DNA of 64,000 nucleotides from Thermochaetoides thermophila DSM 1495 (GCF_000221225.1 NW_006383030.1:124001-188000), one strand, 5' to 3'; positions 23,928-35,311 are shown, numbered from the stretch's first letter. Notes: generated from the letters alone by a model not told the origin. A program made the numbers and translations.

Positions 23928-24637
23928 TCAAGAGCCCCAAACAGCGTCTTCTAATCCCCTCCTCACCCCTGCCAAGCGCCCTGCCATGGCCTCCAGATGC
24001 CCATACTCCCTCCCTCCCCTTTCCAGCCCCCTCCCCTTGTCATAATGCCGATGTACCTTCTTGCTCGTCTTGCTACTGCTGGGAGAAGACAAACTAGATG
24101 CGGCCGAAGGTTGTCCTCCATATTGGTAATAGTCTTGTTGCTGATCTGGCCTCCTCAGTTCAGCAGCGCAAACCAAGATGCTGCTCGCCAGTAACGCGGC
24201 GAGCCTTGCAACCTCTGCTGCTCGCTCCGCGACTGCTCTCGACCCACGCAGACGGGGTGTATCCCGTGCATGGACAAGGAGCGAAGAGAGAGCCTCTGTT
24301 TCAGCGACGATTGTGTCTAACGGGCTGGCATTCCGCTCGGACTTAGCTGACCCTCTGTTCTGGCCGTCCGTGGCGTAGTAATTCTCATGTTGTGAAGATG
24401 CTGATGATGAGTCTGAGTAACAGGGAATTTCCAAACGCGCTTGGCGGATGAGCTCGAGATTTGCGAGAGCCAAACGGACGGGGTCAGAATAGAGGTTGGA
24501 AGTGGCTGATGAGTTGAAGGTCGACCAGTATGGAGAACTGGATGGTGAGGGATACTGAGATGGTAGAGGTGTTGACGCCTGCTTCCAGTCAGTATCGCTC
24601 TCACTTAAGGATTTTAGAGCATGTAAGAACCAACCAT
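23928..24637 (-). CDS. Hypothetical protein with a probable start-codon-only first exon
   Basis: The long exon 24578..23928 is open without an internal ATG at its front. The best model puts the ATG at 24637..24635 as the whole first exon, an intron 24634..24579 (GTTGGT donor, TACTGAC branch, AAGCAG acceptor, phase 0), then the long exon, giving 217 residues. The N-terminus is Ser/Pro/Tyr-rich. The middle has a helical segment (LALANLELIRQARLEI; later SRAVAERAAEVARLAALLASSILV), then Ser-rich and basic stretches and a last helix with AMAGRLAGVRRGLEDA. Amino-acid use is protein-like and the splice signals are good. I do not recognise the family. A start at a non-ATG codon or in an exon further upstream cannot be excluded. 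Confidence 0.5.
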
Positions 24638-26763
24638 CTCGATAGTAACAAGATAATGTTGAGAAAGTTCACAATAGCAGCAGCTCAGAGTCGTCGCAGA
24701 GTCACCCAGCAATGGCAGATGTGACGGTCAGGCACTTATACCCAGACTCTCTCAATATCAGTTGCTCACGAGACACTTTCAAAACCTTCTCGCCTAACAA
24801 AATCAGAGCCTCGCTTCGTTCGGTGTCTCACCACCACACCTCTAAAGGCAGGTCAGTCCGCCCTACCCTTGTCAGGCACAGGTCTCGTGGCCAATATATG
24901 TAAGCGAACTCCGACACAGCTAAATCTCAGCTCAACGCTGCGCGGCTTCTTCTAGCTATGAGTAAAGGGTGTTTTTGTGATCTGGGAGAAAGACAGAACC
25001 AAAGTCTGCGTTATTCCGGATGCAGGCTCGGGTTATGTACCCAGCCAGTCTTGAAGGATACAACGTTTCCTCGGTACATCTTGCTGAGTACCACGGCATT
25101 ACAGACCACGACACATGAATCCCATATCTTCAATTGACGCACTCTCACCTATCACCTTTCACATACATAGCCACTTGTATTGTGCTCCATCCCAACATGC
25201 TTCATACCATGGAACTATGCGCTCATCCCTTAACCGAGCCAACCTGAGCAAAAGATCCTCGACCGATGCGCAAGTAATCCGTATAACGAAATGCAAGTCC
25301 AGTCCTTAATCGGTCACGGTCCGAACATAAACTGTCCGCGTTCCCCGCGAATATTCAATAACCTATCCTTCTTCTATAATGGTGGAACCACCGTCTCAGC
25401 GTCCCTAGTTCATAAGTAGGTCAACCCAGTGATGCCCCTATGGGGCTTCGTCCCGGTTCGGCACCCCCTCTGTCCCCAACCGAACTCTGTGCAACCTGGA
25501 ACCTGCACGTCCTGTATGATGCAGCATGTGCCAGTGGTGGGCCGAAACCGGCCTGTACCGCAGAGACGACCAATTACTACTTCCAAGTTCAACTTGTAAC
25601 AACAGCCGCGGCATCAGCCGCAGCATCAACAACACGGTTGGGAGCTAACAGCCCGGCAGGTCTCACAAGCCTGGAGAAACGGAAGCATGTCTAGCTCCGG
25701 ACCGAACCATGTCTTCCCCCGAAGCATCGCATGCACTGGAAAGCGCAAGCAACAACGCAAGTGATACTGACGTGGCGGGCTCGTGTGATACGAAGGGAAG
25801 AACGCCATCCCGTCCGCTAGCAGTGTAGTATGTACGGATTTACGAACAGCCGCGACAGCAAGTTAGCATCATCGCATCGCATCGCAACCGGTCGGCGTCA
25901 AGATATTGTATGAAACAAGCGCGATAAGCCAGGGGAAATCCTACCTGCTCCTCCCCCTCCATTCCAGTTATATCTTTCTGGGCAGGGAAGCCAAGCCAAT
26001 CCAAATCAATGGCATTACCTCCCCCTATCCAGTCACAAAACCAAGTCTCTCCCCAGAAGCGGGAACTGCTCCCGCTACCCAATACAGCCTACCCTCCAAA
26101 AAGGGAAACCAGCCTAATGCAAAGCCAACGCAGCTCGCAGCGGTACATAGCCTGCCAATGCTCCAGTGATGGCTAGGGCTTCATGTACGCGGGTCGTAGT
26201 GCATGCATCCTGACGACTCGGTAACTGTTGATACTACAAGTACACGCGGGCTGAGTGTGTTCGCGAAATTCGCAAATGCACGTCCTGCAGATGGAGCAAG
26301 AGGCGTGATTTGTCGGGGTGAATGGGGATGATGATAGGTGCTATTGTAAGCACCGGGTAAACAGTGAAGATATCCGACTGAACTTTTTGATGTCAAGTTA
26401 AAGGACACCATGATATAACGGAGACTGTGTGGATTTAGTAACACTGGACAGAGAGCTAGCCGCGAGTAAATCATTTGCTGAGAGAACAAGCCAGTTAGTA
26501 CTTAAACCGTCCTCGTGCGGCTAATGTGTGCAGATCAATTAAGTTTCGCAAAATCATGAGGGGTTGTCAAAGTCAGAGAGAGACATGAGGGTCATTGGAG
26601 AACAAAGTCAATACTGCCATACCATCAGCAATCAACTCGCAGGGGCAACATCCACTGTGAGAAATCCATCCTGGATCCAGGCAGGACATGGGTATCAGTC
26701 ATATACTCCATCGAACCGTCCACATAACCACAGCAGCCATCCCACCATAACCTTCGATAAACT
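24638..26763. other. Intergenic region, no supported gene
   Basis: About 2.1 kb between the start of the hypothetical gene and the stop of the glutamine synthetase-like gene. Only short unrelated frames. An Ala/Thr-rich 84-codon frame at 25440-25694 has no signal peptide or domain. Confidence 0.4.
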
Positions 26764-28305
26764 TCAAACAGTCTCAATATACCGTTTAAACTCCCTGCAA
26801 ACTGTCAGAACACCTTCTACTCGTCTTCAACGAGCAGAACTGAAATGGGAACTTACCAATCCGTAACAGCTTCCTCCCAAACCCTAACCTCATGCTCCCT
26901 CGTCCCCCCAAAATGCTCCACAAACTCCTCCCCAAACACCTCCCTCGCTACACTGCCCTCCCTCACAAACCTCTCCGTCGCCTCCCTCAAACTTCTAGCC
27001 AACCTCGTCCCCTTGTTGTCCACATCCTGTCCCTTTCCCGAAGGCGGGCAAGGAATCTCCAATCTCTTCTCCACACCCCTGTACCCAAGCGCCAAAATCG
27101 CCGCAAGCACATAATGAGCGTTTGCGTCTGCCCCGGGAACGCGGATCTCGAACCGCGTGGCGGAGGGTTTGCATGTTGGCGGGGCAATTAGCCTGACGGA
27201 AGCGTCGCGGTGCTCCAGGCCCCAGGAGACGGTGACAGGAGCCCAGAAGTTCTCGACTAGACGTTTGTAGGAGTTAATTGTGGGAGCTAGGAGAGGCATC
27301 ACGTCGGGTAGACCAGTCAGGACGCCGGCGAGGAAGTGCCGGCCTAGGTCGGAGAGGTAGGCTACGTCGGGGTAGGGAGGGAAGGGATCTTTCTTGCCGC
27401 GGTAGAGGAGGTTTTCGCCGCTCTGAGAGTCTACCAGTGAGAGGTGCATGTGTCCGCTGTTGCCGGGCAGTCCGTGTCTCGGCTTGGCCATGAAACATGG
27501 GGTAATCCCGTACTTTGTAGCGACGGCCTTCACAGTCAACTTGAACAGCGCCGCGCGATCGGCCATCTCCGCAGCATCGGTGAACTGCAACGCCGCTTCA
27601 TAAACACCGGGCCCGCTCTCGGTATGCCAGCCCTCTAACGGGCACTGGAAATCGCGACATGCGTTGAATACCTCGTAATAGTAATCCTTATTATGCACAG
27701 GGCGCGTCAAGCTGTAACCGAACATACCCTCTGTCAGGGAGGGGAGAGCGTGCGGGGCATTGTCACGCAGGAAGGCAGCGACAGACGTACCCTCGGGGGC
27801 CTTAAACTGGTAGAACTCGTACTCGGCTAGGGGCATTTATTGTTAGGATGGAGGAAGTCGAATTGGGTGTAAGAGAGGAGGCGAGCGTACCTCCAGCTTT
27901 TGCCCCAATACCCTTGGCTTCCCACTTCTCTAATTGTGTCTTGAGCAGCCCGCGCGGACAGGCACATATGGGCTTCATCGTCTCCGGGTCATGGAAACTG
28001 ACCAAGAAGAACGGGACGCCATCCTCCCAAGGAATCCTTCTGTAGCTGTCGAGGTCAGGGATGGCAATGATATCCCGGTAGCCGTTCTCCTTATTCGAAA
28101 TGCTCAGCTCACGCAGGTATGTCATATCGTGCATATCCCAGCCGAATATGACGGAGCAGAAGCCAAAGCCGGTCTGGGCGATGGAGAGGAACTTGTCTTT
28201 AGAAACGATCTTGCCGCGTAGGATGCCATCGACGTCAAGGCCGGCTAGCTTGACGCATGTGTCGTTTTCTAGGATCTTTGGGAGGGATTCCACGGTTATG
28301 GGCAT
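26764..28305 (-). CDS. Glutamine synthetase-like enzyme (GSI type, FluG C-terminal-like)
   Basis: Three exons: 28305..27891, 27826..26857 and 26794..26764. Introns are 27890..27827 (GTACGC, CTAAC branch, CCCTAG) and 26856..26795 (GTAAGT, CTGAC branch, TTGCAG). The product is 471 residues, ending TDW/EFKRYIETV across the last splice. The N-terminal beta-grasp domain reads KLAGLDVDGILRGKIVSKDKFL. The catalytic domain starts at AEYEFYQFK and carries the ATP-binding signature KPRHGLPGNSGHMHLSL (about 254-270), FWAPVTVSWGLEHRDASVRLI, and a conserved FEIRVPGADANAHY. This is the prokaryote-type GSI fold, not the eukaryotic GSII used for ammonium assimilation; fungal members include the FluG C-terminal half and gamma-glutamyl-amine ligases. 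The true substrate is unknown. An in-frame ATG at 28473 would add a basic N-terminus resembling a mitochondrial presequence. Confidence 0.88.
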
Positions 28306-29530
28306 GTTGGTTGTTGGATCAGTGTTGAACTGTTTTTCGTAGTGTTGAACGGTGTTGAATGTGGAGATCGCAAGTGTTTGGTGGTAGGTTACTCTGCTGA
28401 GTCCACAGGCGTAGACGCGGGGTCGGGGAGTGACAACGCGTACACTCGAGAGATTGAGCCACAACAACAGCAAATCTATCTTTTGCTGACGAAGACAGCA
28501 ACACTATCAAGCGAATGACAAAAGAAGTGGCAGAGGAACACCACAGCCCACCGATAGCAGCGTCGCGACGAGGTCAACGTCGGGGAGACCTGCTCGAAGT
28601 GGAAGCTGGGCCATGTGGGGCAAGACGGGCCAGCCAATAAGAACTCATCGAAGCTCTTGTGGGGTCATGCGTCATAGGCAGCGGCAGACAGATTGCAGTC
28701 CCCGCTGAATCTACCGATTGGTGTTCGGCTGAAGGTGTGGATGTGGATTCAACTTGAGATGTGGAAAGATGATGACAATTAGAACAAAGGAATGTTGCTG
28801 TGAGCTATCTTATCCAATTTCTGTTCGGTATTTGAGCAACATCTCCAGTCAAAAAGCATATACGCCTAGGAGCACAGCAACATAAGGGTTAGGGTTGACC
28901 GTGTAAGTCAGATTCATGTTGTCGATAAGCAACATTGAAGACTGCATAAGGGTTCAGGAGTGAATCCAGTTGCCAGCCGTTATAAGTCAATTCAGACGAA
29001 CACTGTAGCTTCTATTCCAAAAGGCGAGCCTTTGACTAGAAAATTAAGGTAGGTAATCTCGAACGCTAAATGTCCTCCAGTGGGCCGCCGCTGGACCCGG
29101 ACCCCCATCATCGGGCAGTTGTCGGCGCCGCGTGGCACGGGGCAACGGGGCGTCGAAGTGGGTTCGTAGGCGTCGTCCCCACGGTGACCTCTGTTTCCAT
29201 CCAGCGTTATTGATGCAGCTGAGGATGCTCTCGTGACCTGAGTATGATCTGACCGCTTGTTAGTCAGGTAATTAGCTTGACAGAATCCGGAACGTTTTGG
29301 CTGGCTTTAGAGTGAAACATTGCGCTGGGGATCCCTTGGAGCTGTCCCAGGGTTGTTCTTTATCCAGGTCTTATCTGCGCTTATCAGTGCCGTTGCCCCT
29401 CACTCCCACCATCATCCGGCCCAAGTACAGTCACCAGCCGGGGTTCAACATCAAACAAGCTTCATCAGCCCTTCAACACCAGCACTCCATAACCTCAACA
29501 GTCCTTTTCTTGACCGAAAAAAAAAGAACA
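28306..29530. other. Bidirectional intergenic region between the GS-like and SDR genes
   Basis: About 1.2 kb separating divergent start codons. Its right end (29380-29530) is a pyrimidine-rich, ATG-poor leader running into the SDR start, with an A-run just before the ATG. No gene supported. Confidence 0.45.
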
Positions 29531-30552
29531 ATGTCTGCTCCCCGTGGCCGTCTCGCTGGCAAGAACGCCGTCATCACCGGTGCCGCCGGGTAAGTTATCC
29601 CTATCCCTGTTCTGCCCCTGAGTATCACCACGGGATCGTCCCCGCTTTTCCTATCCACGAGCCCAAGGCATGAAGTCACTGACAAGGTGTAGTGGCATCG
29701 GCCTCGAAACCTCGATCCTCTTCGCCAAAGAAGGCGCCAACATCCTCATGGCCGATATCTCGGCCGAGGCTCTGGAGCGCGCTGTGGCCAAGGTGACGCA
29801 ACTCGTCCCGAACCATGGACGTGTTGAGCCTATGGTACGCACCCCCTCTGCTCCCTCTCTTCCTCCCGTTTTCCCTCTCCTAACTTTTGTTCCAGGTTGT
29901 CGACGTCTCCAAAGAATCCGACGTCCAACACGCAGTAGAATACCTCGACGCCTGGGGCGGCCTCGATGTCATCTTCAACAACGCAGGCATCATGCACGCG
30001 CAAGACGGCGACGCCCTGTCCACGCCTGAGGCCATCTGGGACCTAACTCACAACATCAACGTTAAGGGCGTGTGGTACGGCTGCAAGCACGCTGTTTTGG
30101 CCCTCCGCCGGAACAAGAAGACCAAGGGGTCGATTATCAATACCGCGAGCGTGGTTGCCTTGGTTGGGTCGGCCACGCCGCAGCTGGCGTATACCGCCAG
30201 CAAGGGCGCAGTGTTGGCGTTGACAAGGGAGCTGGCCATTGTGCATGCTCGGGAGGGCTTCAGGTTCAATGCGCTTTGCCCAGCGCCGCTGAATACGCCG
30301 CTGCTACAAGACTGGCTTGGTGATGACCAGGCTAAGCGGCTGCGCAGGACGGTGCACTTCCCTACCGGCAGGTTTGGTGAGGCAGTTGAGCAGGCGCATG
30401 CGGTTGTGTTCCTGGCTAGCGACGAGAGCAGTTTCGTTAACGGGGCTGACTTCGTCGTGGATGGCGGTATGACCAAGGCCTATGTGACAGCAGAGGGGCC
30501 TGCGGCGCCGGCGCCGGTGAACAATGCCCTGAAGGACAAGCTGGACGAGTAG
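29531..30552 (+). CDS. Short-chain dehydrogenase/reductase (classical SDR)
   Basis: Three exons: 29531..29589, 29693..29834 and 29896..30552. The introns (GTAAGT/GTGTAG; GTACGC/TTCCAG) keep frame and give 285 residues. Intron 1 falls inside the nucleotide-binding glycine motif: TGAAGGIG (16-23) is completed across the splice. NNAG is at 95-98; the catalytic Ser152, Tyr166 and Lys170 (YTASK) are present, and the VNGADFVVDGG C-terminal signature is clear. It is an NAD(P)(H)-dependent oxidoreductase; an acidic Asp at the end of strand 2 (MADIS) suggests preference for NAD(H). There is no targeting signal. It is divergent from the GS-like gene and tail-to-tail with methylisocitrate lyase only 118 bp away. 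Substrate unknown. Confidence 0.9.
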
Positions 30553-30670
30553 AGCTGTAAAGTACTTCACGACGATATGACTGTATATGGTGCGTTACGT
30601 TGAGATACCAAAGCTATTCCGTACCCAAAACGCCAATCATGCCTTTTTCTTATATATACAAACACTTCCT

Positions 30671-32494
30671 TTACACGAATTGATTTTCCGTATTACCCTC
30701 ACCCATACTCTTGCTGCCCGAGCTACCGCTCTGAATGTGACCCAGCACAGCATCAACATAATTGGCACCGCTCCACTTCTGGTGCGTGAGCACATCGACA
30801 CCGAGTTCCTTTTCCCGCTTCTGCACAAGGTCCACATACGCCTTCATGCCCTCCTCCTTGAACTTCCTAGCCAGCTCGCTGCTGATGGTAGCAGTCGAGT
30901 GCAGACCAGCCAAGCTGACGAGCTGCAGAACGAAGCCCTCCTTGGCAATGTCCCAGACGAAGCTCTTGAGTGTCTCCTCTGTGAAGCCGTGCGCCATCCA
31001 GTTGAACGAGGGCGACAGGTTGTAGACGAGCGGCTTGCCAGGGAACTTGTCGCGCACCGCGCGGCCCAGGTCACGGCAGACCTGAACATTCGGGTCGCCA
31101 GTCTCAACCCAGAGCATGTCGGCATACGGAGCGAAGGCCAGCGCACGCTTGGTGGCCGCAGCCATACCGTTCTTGAAGTGGTAGAAGCCTTCCCGAGTGC
31201 GTGGGACGTCCCAGGACCAATAGACAGGGTTGCCAGGGGTGACGGCATCGGCAAGAGCGCGGCGGGCGGTGATACCCATGTCACGGTCGGCGCGCACCTT
31301 AGCCAGGTACTCGTCAATCTTAGCCTGAGGAACACCGTTCCGCTCGAAATGGGCAACGGCAGCCTCGTCAAAGGTCACCAGCTTCGTCGACTTCACCCAC
31401 TGCGCCTCGTAGGCGTCGATCTCAGCGCCAGAAGCGCCCTTGGCCTCCATCTCGGCGAGAGTCTCGGCGATGGAGCGGACCGAGGGATCAGCCACGCCGA
31501 GGATGAACTCGTGGTCGCGGACATCGATCGAGGACGACAGGAGCTTACCGCTCTCAGAGTCAGTACGGGCGATCACCAGGTTCTCGGTGCCCATCACATC
31601 CCACTGGAAGCGGACGGCCTTGAGCCGGTTGATGTGCTCGCTAGTCGGAACCAGCACCTTGCCAGCCAAGTGACCGCACTTCTTGCCGCCATGCATCTGG
31701 TCCTCGAAGTGGACAGCAGCCGCGCCGCTCTCGGCGAACAGCTTGGCCAGCTTCATGACGGCCGTCAGACCGCCGTGGCCAGTGTCACCATCAGCAACGA
31801 TGGGACGGAAGTAGTCGATGTAGGGAGTCTTGGCGCGCTCCTCAGGGGTCATCTTGGACCGCAAGAACCAGTGCTTGCGGTCATGCATGCTCTGTGCTTT
31901 GAACAGGCGCTGCACCTGGTTGGGGACAGTGTTGTAAGGGTAGTCGCCAAAGTCGGGAGACACTTCATGGGTTGTCGTCAGCAGGGAAGAGCAAGCCCAG
32001 CCCGAGATGTACAGCACCTCCTGGTGGGGGGCCTGCTGGGTCATCTGCACAGGGTCGATAGCACCGAGAGTGTGGATGGGCTGGCCGGCAGCCATGCGTT
32101 CCTGAATGAGGTTCCACAGCTTGCGAGCCATGACCGAGCTGGGGTAACTCTGCTGCAGCGAGCCACGCTTGCTGACGACATCTGCCGCGGTCCAGTCGCG
32201 CTTGATACCGGCGAAGCGCGGAGATGCCCACCAAGCCTCGACCTGCTTGATCTGCTCCTGCATCAGGGCATCCTCGGCCGCGCCGGCCTTCTGCTGCTCG
32301 GGCAGCAGCTGGTAGGCCTCGGAGGGGAAGGACGTCGAGATGGGCGGCTCAACGGGAGGGAGAGAAGCCATCCTGGCGGTTGTCGAGAGAAGTCGGAGAG
32401 AGATGGGGGCAGTTGCTGGCCGGATCGGAGCCTTGAGGGCGGACAGCGGCCGGAAGGCCCGCCTGGGGACACGAGGGACGACGGAGCGGAGCAT
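30671..32494 (-). CDS. mclA: 2-Methylisocitrate lyase, mitochondrial
   Basis: Single exon, 607 residues. The first 40 residues are a mitochondrial presequence rich in Arg, Ser and Ala with no acidic residue (MLRSVVPRVPRRAFRPLSAL). The isocitrate lyase superfamily barrel follows: ISGWACSS, IVADGDTGHGG, VHFEDQMHGG, and the catalytic loop KKCGH (271-275, Cys273). YNLSPSFNWM and ISSELARKFKEEGM come later. Glyoxylate-cycle isocitrate lyase of fungi is shorter (about 540) and not mitochondrial; the presequence, the length near 600 and the adjacent 2-methylcitrate synthase point to methylisocitrate lyase (2-methylisocitrate to pyruvate + succinate). Convergent with the SDR and divergent from the synthase. 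Strict proof against isocitrate lyase would need phylogeny. Confidence 0.88.
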   Translation of the reverse strand: MLRSVVPRVPRRAFRPLSALKAPIRPATAPISLRLLSTTARMASLPPVEPPISTSFPSEAYQLLPEQQKAGAAEDALMQEQIKQVEAWWASPRFAGIKRDWTAADVVSKRGSLQQSYPSSVMARKLWNLIQERMAAGQPIHTLGAIDPVQMTQQAPHQEVLYISGWACSSLLTTTHEVSPDFGDYPYNTVPNQVQRLFKAQSMHDRKHWFLRSKMTPEERAKTPYIDYFRPIVADGDTGHGGLTAVMKLAKLFAESGAAAVHFEDQMHGGKKCGHLAGKVLVPTSEHINRLKAVRFQWDVMGTENLVIARTDSESGKLLSSSIDVRDHEFILGVADPSVRSIAETLAEMEAKGASGAEIDAYEAQWVKSTKLVTFDEAAVAHFERNGVPQAKIDEYLAKVRADRDMGITARRALADAVTPGNPVYWSWDVPRTREGFYHFKNGMAAATKRALAFAPYADMLWVETGDPNVQVCRDLGRAVRDKFPGKPLVYNLSPSFNWMAHGFTEETLKSFVWDIAKEGFVLQLVSLAGLHSTATISSELARKFKEEGMKAYVDLVQKREKELGVDVLTHQKWSGANYVDAVLGHIQSGSSGSKSMGEGNTENQFV

Positions 32495-33757
32495 CAGGCG
32501 CTGATGGTAGCGGGTGAGTATCCCGCTGAGATGCTAGATGCCCTGGAATGTGGAGGGCAGCGAGGTCGAGGGCTGAGGGCAAGACGCGGAATGGATCTGG
32601 AAGCGAGGGTAAGAGGTGAGAAAATGATCACAAAACAATGATCACAAATCCAAAACCCAAGACAAGACTCCCAAACCGGACAAGGATGGTAATATGTAAG
32701 ATCGACGGCGATGACGCCACTCGCGCTCCGACGAAATTACGAGGGCCGCAGTCGGCGAAGTCGCTGAGTCAAGACGAGGCTTTAGCAGCCCGGGGACCAG
32801 GAAGCTAGAAGATGCTTGGGGCCGGTGTCGCACTTCCCTATCGACGTCGCTCTCCTACTATGGAAAAAGTGGGCTGGTTGTTCTTTCTTACCCTCAATTG
32901 CCAATTGCCCTGGCTGTTGCCCTGGCACCTGCTCGCCGTTCGGGGATGTGGAACTTCACAAACCTGCTGCCGGCAGCTGGCAGCCACACAGGATGGAGCA
33001 TGTGTTGAAGAAAGCACTCACAAGGAAAGAGGTTGACACGGCGAGCCGCGCGACGGCCCCACCCATCCAGCCTGCTGACCAACCGCAGGCCACTGCAAAG
33101 CCGAGGGCCATGCATGTGGTGTTATTGCCTTTGATTGGTCAATTGGCTTTCCCGCCCCCGCAGAACCGTTTGTCCGGGGAAACCATCGCTGAGGCGGGGC
33201 AACCACGGCTTTCCTCGGCTGAAAGCGTGACATCACGGTCAGGTTGGCCCCCTCAAGCTTGTGCGGGAGAATAGTAAGGGGAAACAGCTTGCGGTAAATG
33301 AGTAGGGTAAAGACTGTCAATCCACGCTGGACTTCGGTTGCAAAACCGTTGTAGAATATTGACATAGATTACCAGACTGGGCAGGCAGTGATCACTGATC
33401 AGCCCTCTGACCCGATCTCTGTGTCTCCCGGCCGTTTGGCAGCCAACAGACCCAAGCACAAGCAAAGCAGGCCACTGAGCCCAGTGCCTGCAGCCAGCTT
33501 CCCCGCGCCGCGCTCTAGCGGTCTCGGCTCAGCCCAGCCCTCCCTGGTCTCCAGCTCCCCCACGGACTGCAGCATCACCCGGACCCTACCCGAGTCCCTA
33601 CAAAACGCCGTCTTCGGCCACCAAATAAACCGCCAGTGCTGCCGTAATTTTACTTATACCCCGTCTTCTCCAAGCAATCTGACTTGAGCCAGCTCAGCAG
33701 TCGCCAAGGTCTTCTCAAAGCGGCAGCCCATCCAGACCAGACTTATACACAAACATA
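32495..33757. promoter_or_regulatory. Shared divergent promoter of the methylcitrate-cycle pair
   Basis: This 1.26-kb region separates the start codons of methylisocitrate lyase and 2-methylcitrate synthase. Two CCAAT boxes in reverse orientation (ATTGG at 33134-33138 and 33142-33146) lie 8 bp apart. GCGGGG, a match to the CreA consensus SYGGRG, occurs on the plus strand at 33194-33199 and on the minus strand at 33156-33161. Carbon-catabolite control of propionate genes is known in aspergilli; control here is inferred. Confidence 0.5.
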
Positions 33758-35311
33758 ATGGCTTCCAGCATCAGGACCACCCGCGCTCTTGGCGGTGCCC
33801 TGCGCGTACGTCTTCTCCCTCAGCATTATCATCATCTTCATCTCCGTCCTCAAAATGGCTAATAATGCTAACCCTGCGACCAGCCCGTCGTCGCTAGCGC
33901 CCGTGCGGCTGGCCGCCGGACCTACGCCACCGCTGAGCTCGACCTCAAGACCACGCTCAAGGAGATCATCCCCGAGAAGCGCGAGCTCCTCAAGAAGGTC
34001 AAGGCCCACAGCGACAAGGTCATCGGCGAGCTCAAGGTCGAGAACACCATTGGCGGCATGCGCGGCCTCAAGTGCATGGTCTGGGAGGGCAGTGTGCTCG
34101 ACGCCAATGAGGGTATCCGCTTCCACGGCCGTACCATCAAGGACTGCCAGAAGGAGCTGCCCAAGGGCAAGACCGGCACTGAGATGCTGCCCGAAGCCAT
34201 GTTCTGGCTGCTTCTGACCGGCAAGGTGCCTTCGGTCAACCAGGTCCGGCAGTTCTCCCGGGAGCTCGCTGAGCAGGCTCAGCTGCCCGAGTTCGTCAAC
34301 AAGATGATCGACAACTTCCCCAAGGACCTGCACCCCATGACCCAGTTCGCCATCGCCGTCTCAGCCCTCAACCACACCTCCAAGTTCGCCAAGGCCTACG
34401 AGAAGGGCCTAAGTAAGGCTGACTACTGGGAGCCTACCTTCGACGACTGCATCAGCCTGCTGGCCAAGCTGCCCACCATCGCTGCTAAGATCTACCACAA
34501 CACCTACAAGGGCGGCGGTGCTCTTCCCGGCGAGGTCGATCTGGAGCAGGATTGGTCTTACAACTTTGCTGCCATGCTCGGCAAGGCCGGCAAGGAGAAC
34601 GAGGACTTCCAGGACCTGCTCCGTCTCTACCTCGCCCTCCACGGTGACCACGAGGGTGGCAACGTCTCTGCCCACACCACTCATCTGGTCGGCAGCGCCC
34701 TCAGCGACCCCTTCCTGAGCTATAGTGCCGGTCTCCAGGGTCTGGCTGGTCCTCTCCATGGGTAGGTTCCGCTTCATCAGATGCTCCAGGTTGTTCATCC
34801 GCTAACAGTTTGTAGTCTCGCCGCTCAGGAGGTGCTCCGCTGGATCCTCCAAATGAAGGAGGCCATCCCGGAGAACTACACCGACGAAGATATCCGCAAC
34901 TACCTCTGGCAGACCCTCAACAGCGGCCGTGTCGTGCCCGGCTACGGCCACGCCGTCCTGCGCAAGCCTGACCCGCGCTTCGAGGCCCTTATGGACTACG
35001 CCGCCTCCCGCCCACGCATCGCTGCCGACCCCGTCTTCCAGCTCGTCCTGCGCAACTCCAAGATTGCCCCTGAGGTCCTCAAGGAGCACGGCAAGACCAA
35101 GAACCCCTACCCGAATGTCGACTCGTCGTCCGGTGTCCTCTTCCACCACTACGGCTTCACTGAAACCCTGTACTACACCGCCACCTTCGGTGTCTCACGT
35201 GGTCTTGGCCCGCTCGCTCAGCTCATCTGGGATCGTGCTCTGGGTCTGCCCATCGAGCGGCCTAAGAGCATCAACCTTCAGGGTATCCTGGATCTGGTTG
35301 AGGGGAAGTAA
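33758..35311 (+). CDS. mcsA: 2-Methylcitrate synthase, mitochondrial
   Basis: Three exons: 33758..33805, 33884..34761 and 34816..35311. Introns: GTACGT with CTAAC branch and ACCAG; GTAGGT with CTAAC branch and TTGTAG. The product is 473 residues. The mitochondrial presequence (MASSIRTTRALGGALRP...ARAAGRRTYAT) is interrupted by intron 1. Citrate-synthase-fold motifs are SAHTTHLVGSALSDPFLSYSAGLQGLAGPLHG, VVPGYGHAVLRKPDPRFEAL and IERPKSIN. The call as methylcitrate rather than citrate synthase rests on AELDLKTTLKEIIPEKRELLKKVK, ENTIGGMRGLK, the FLSYSAGLQGLAGPLHGLAAQEVLRWIL segment and VLFHHYGF, which match McsA of aspergilli rather than CitA. It condenses propionyl-CoA (and acetyl-CoA more weakly) with oxaloacetate in the matrix. 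Confidence 0.92.

Noticed and set aside
20604..30552. Secondary-metabolite cluster around the 4CL-like ligase and SDR
   Set aside because: No polyketide synthase, NRPS, terpene synthase, P450 or transporter lies nearby, and the two genes are 7 kb apart with unrelated genes between.
30587..32641. 684-codon plus-strand open frame
   Set aside because: It is the antisense of the single-exon methylisocitrate lyase gene. It stays open because of GC-rich third positions in the real frame, and it has no domain.
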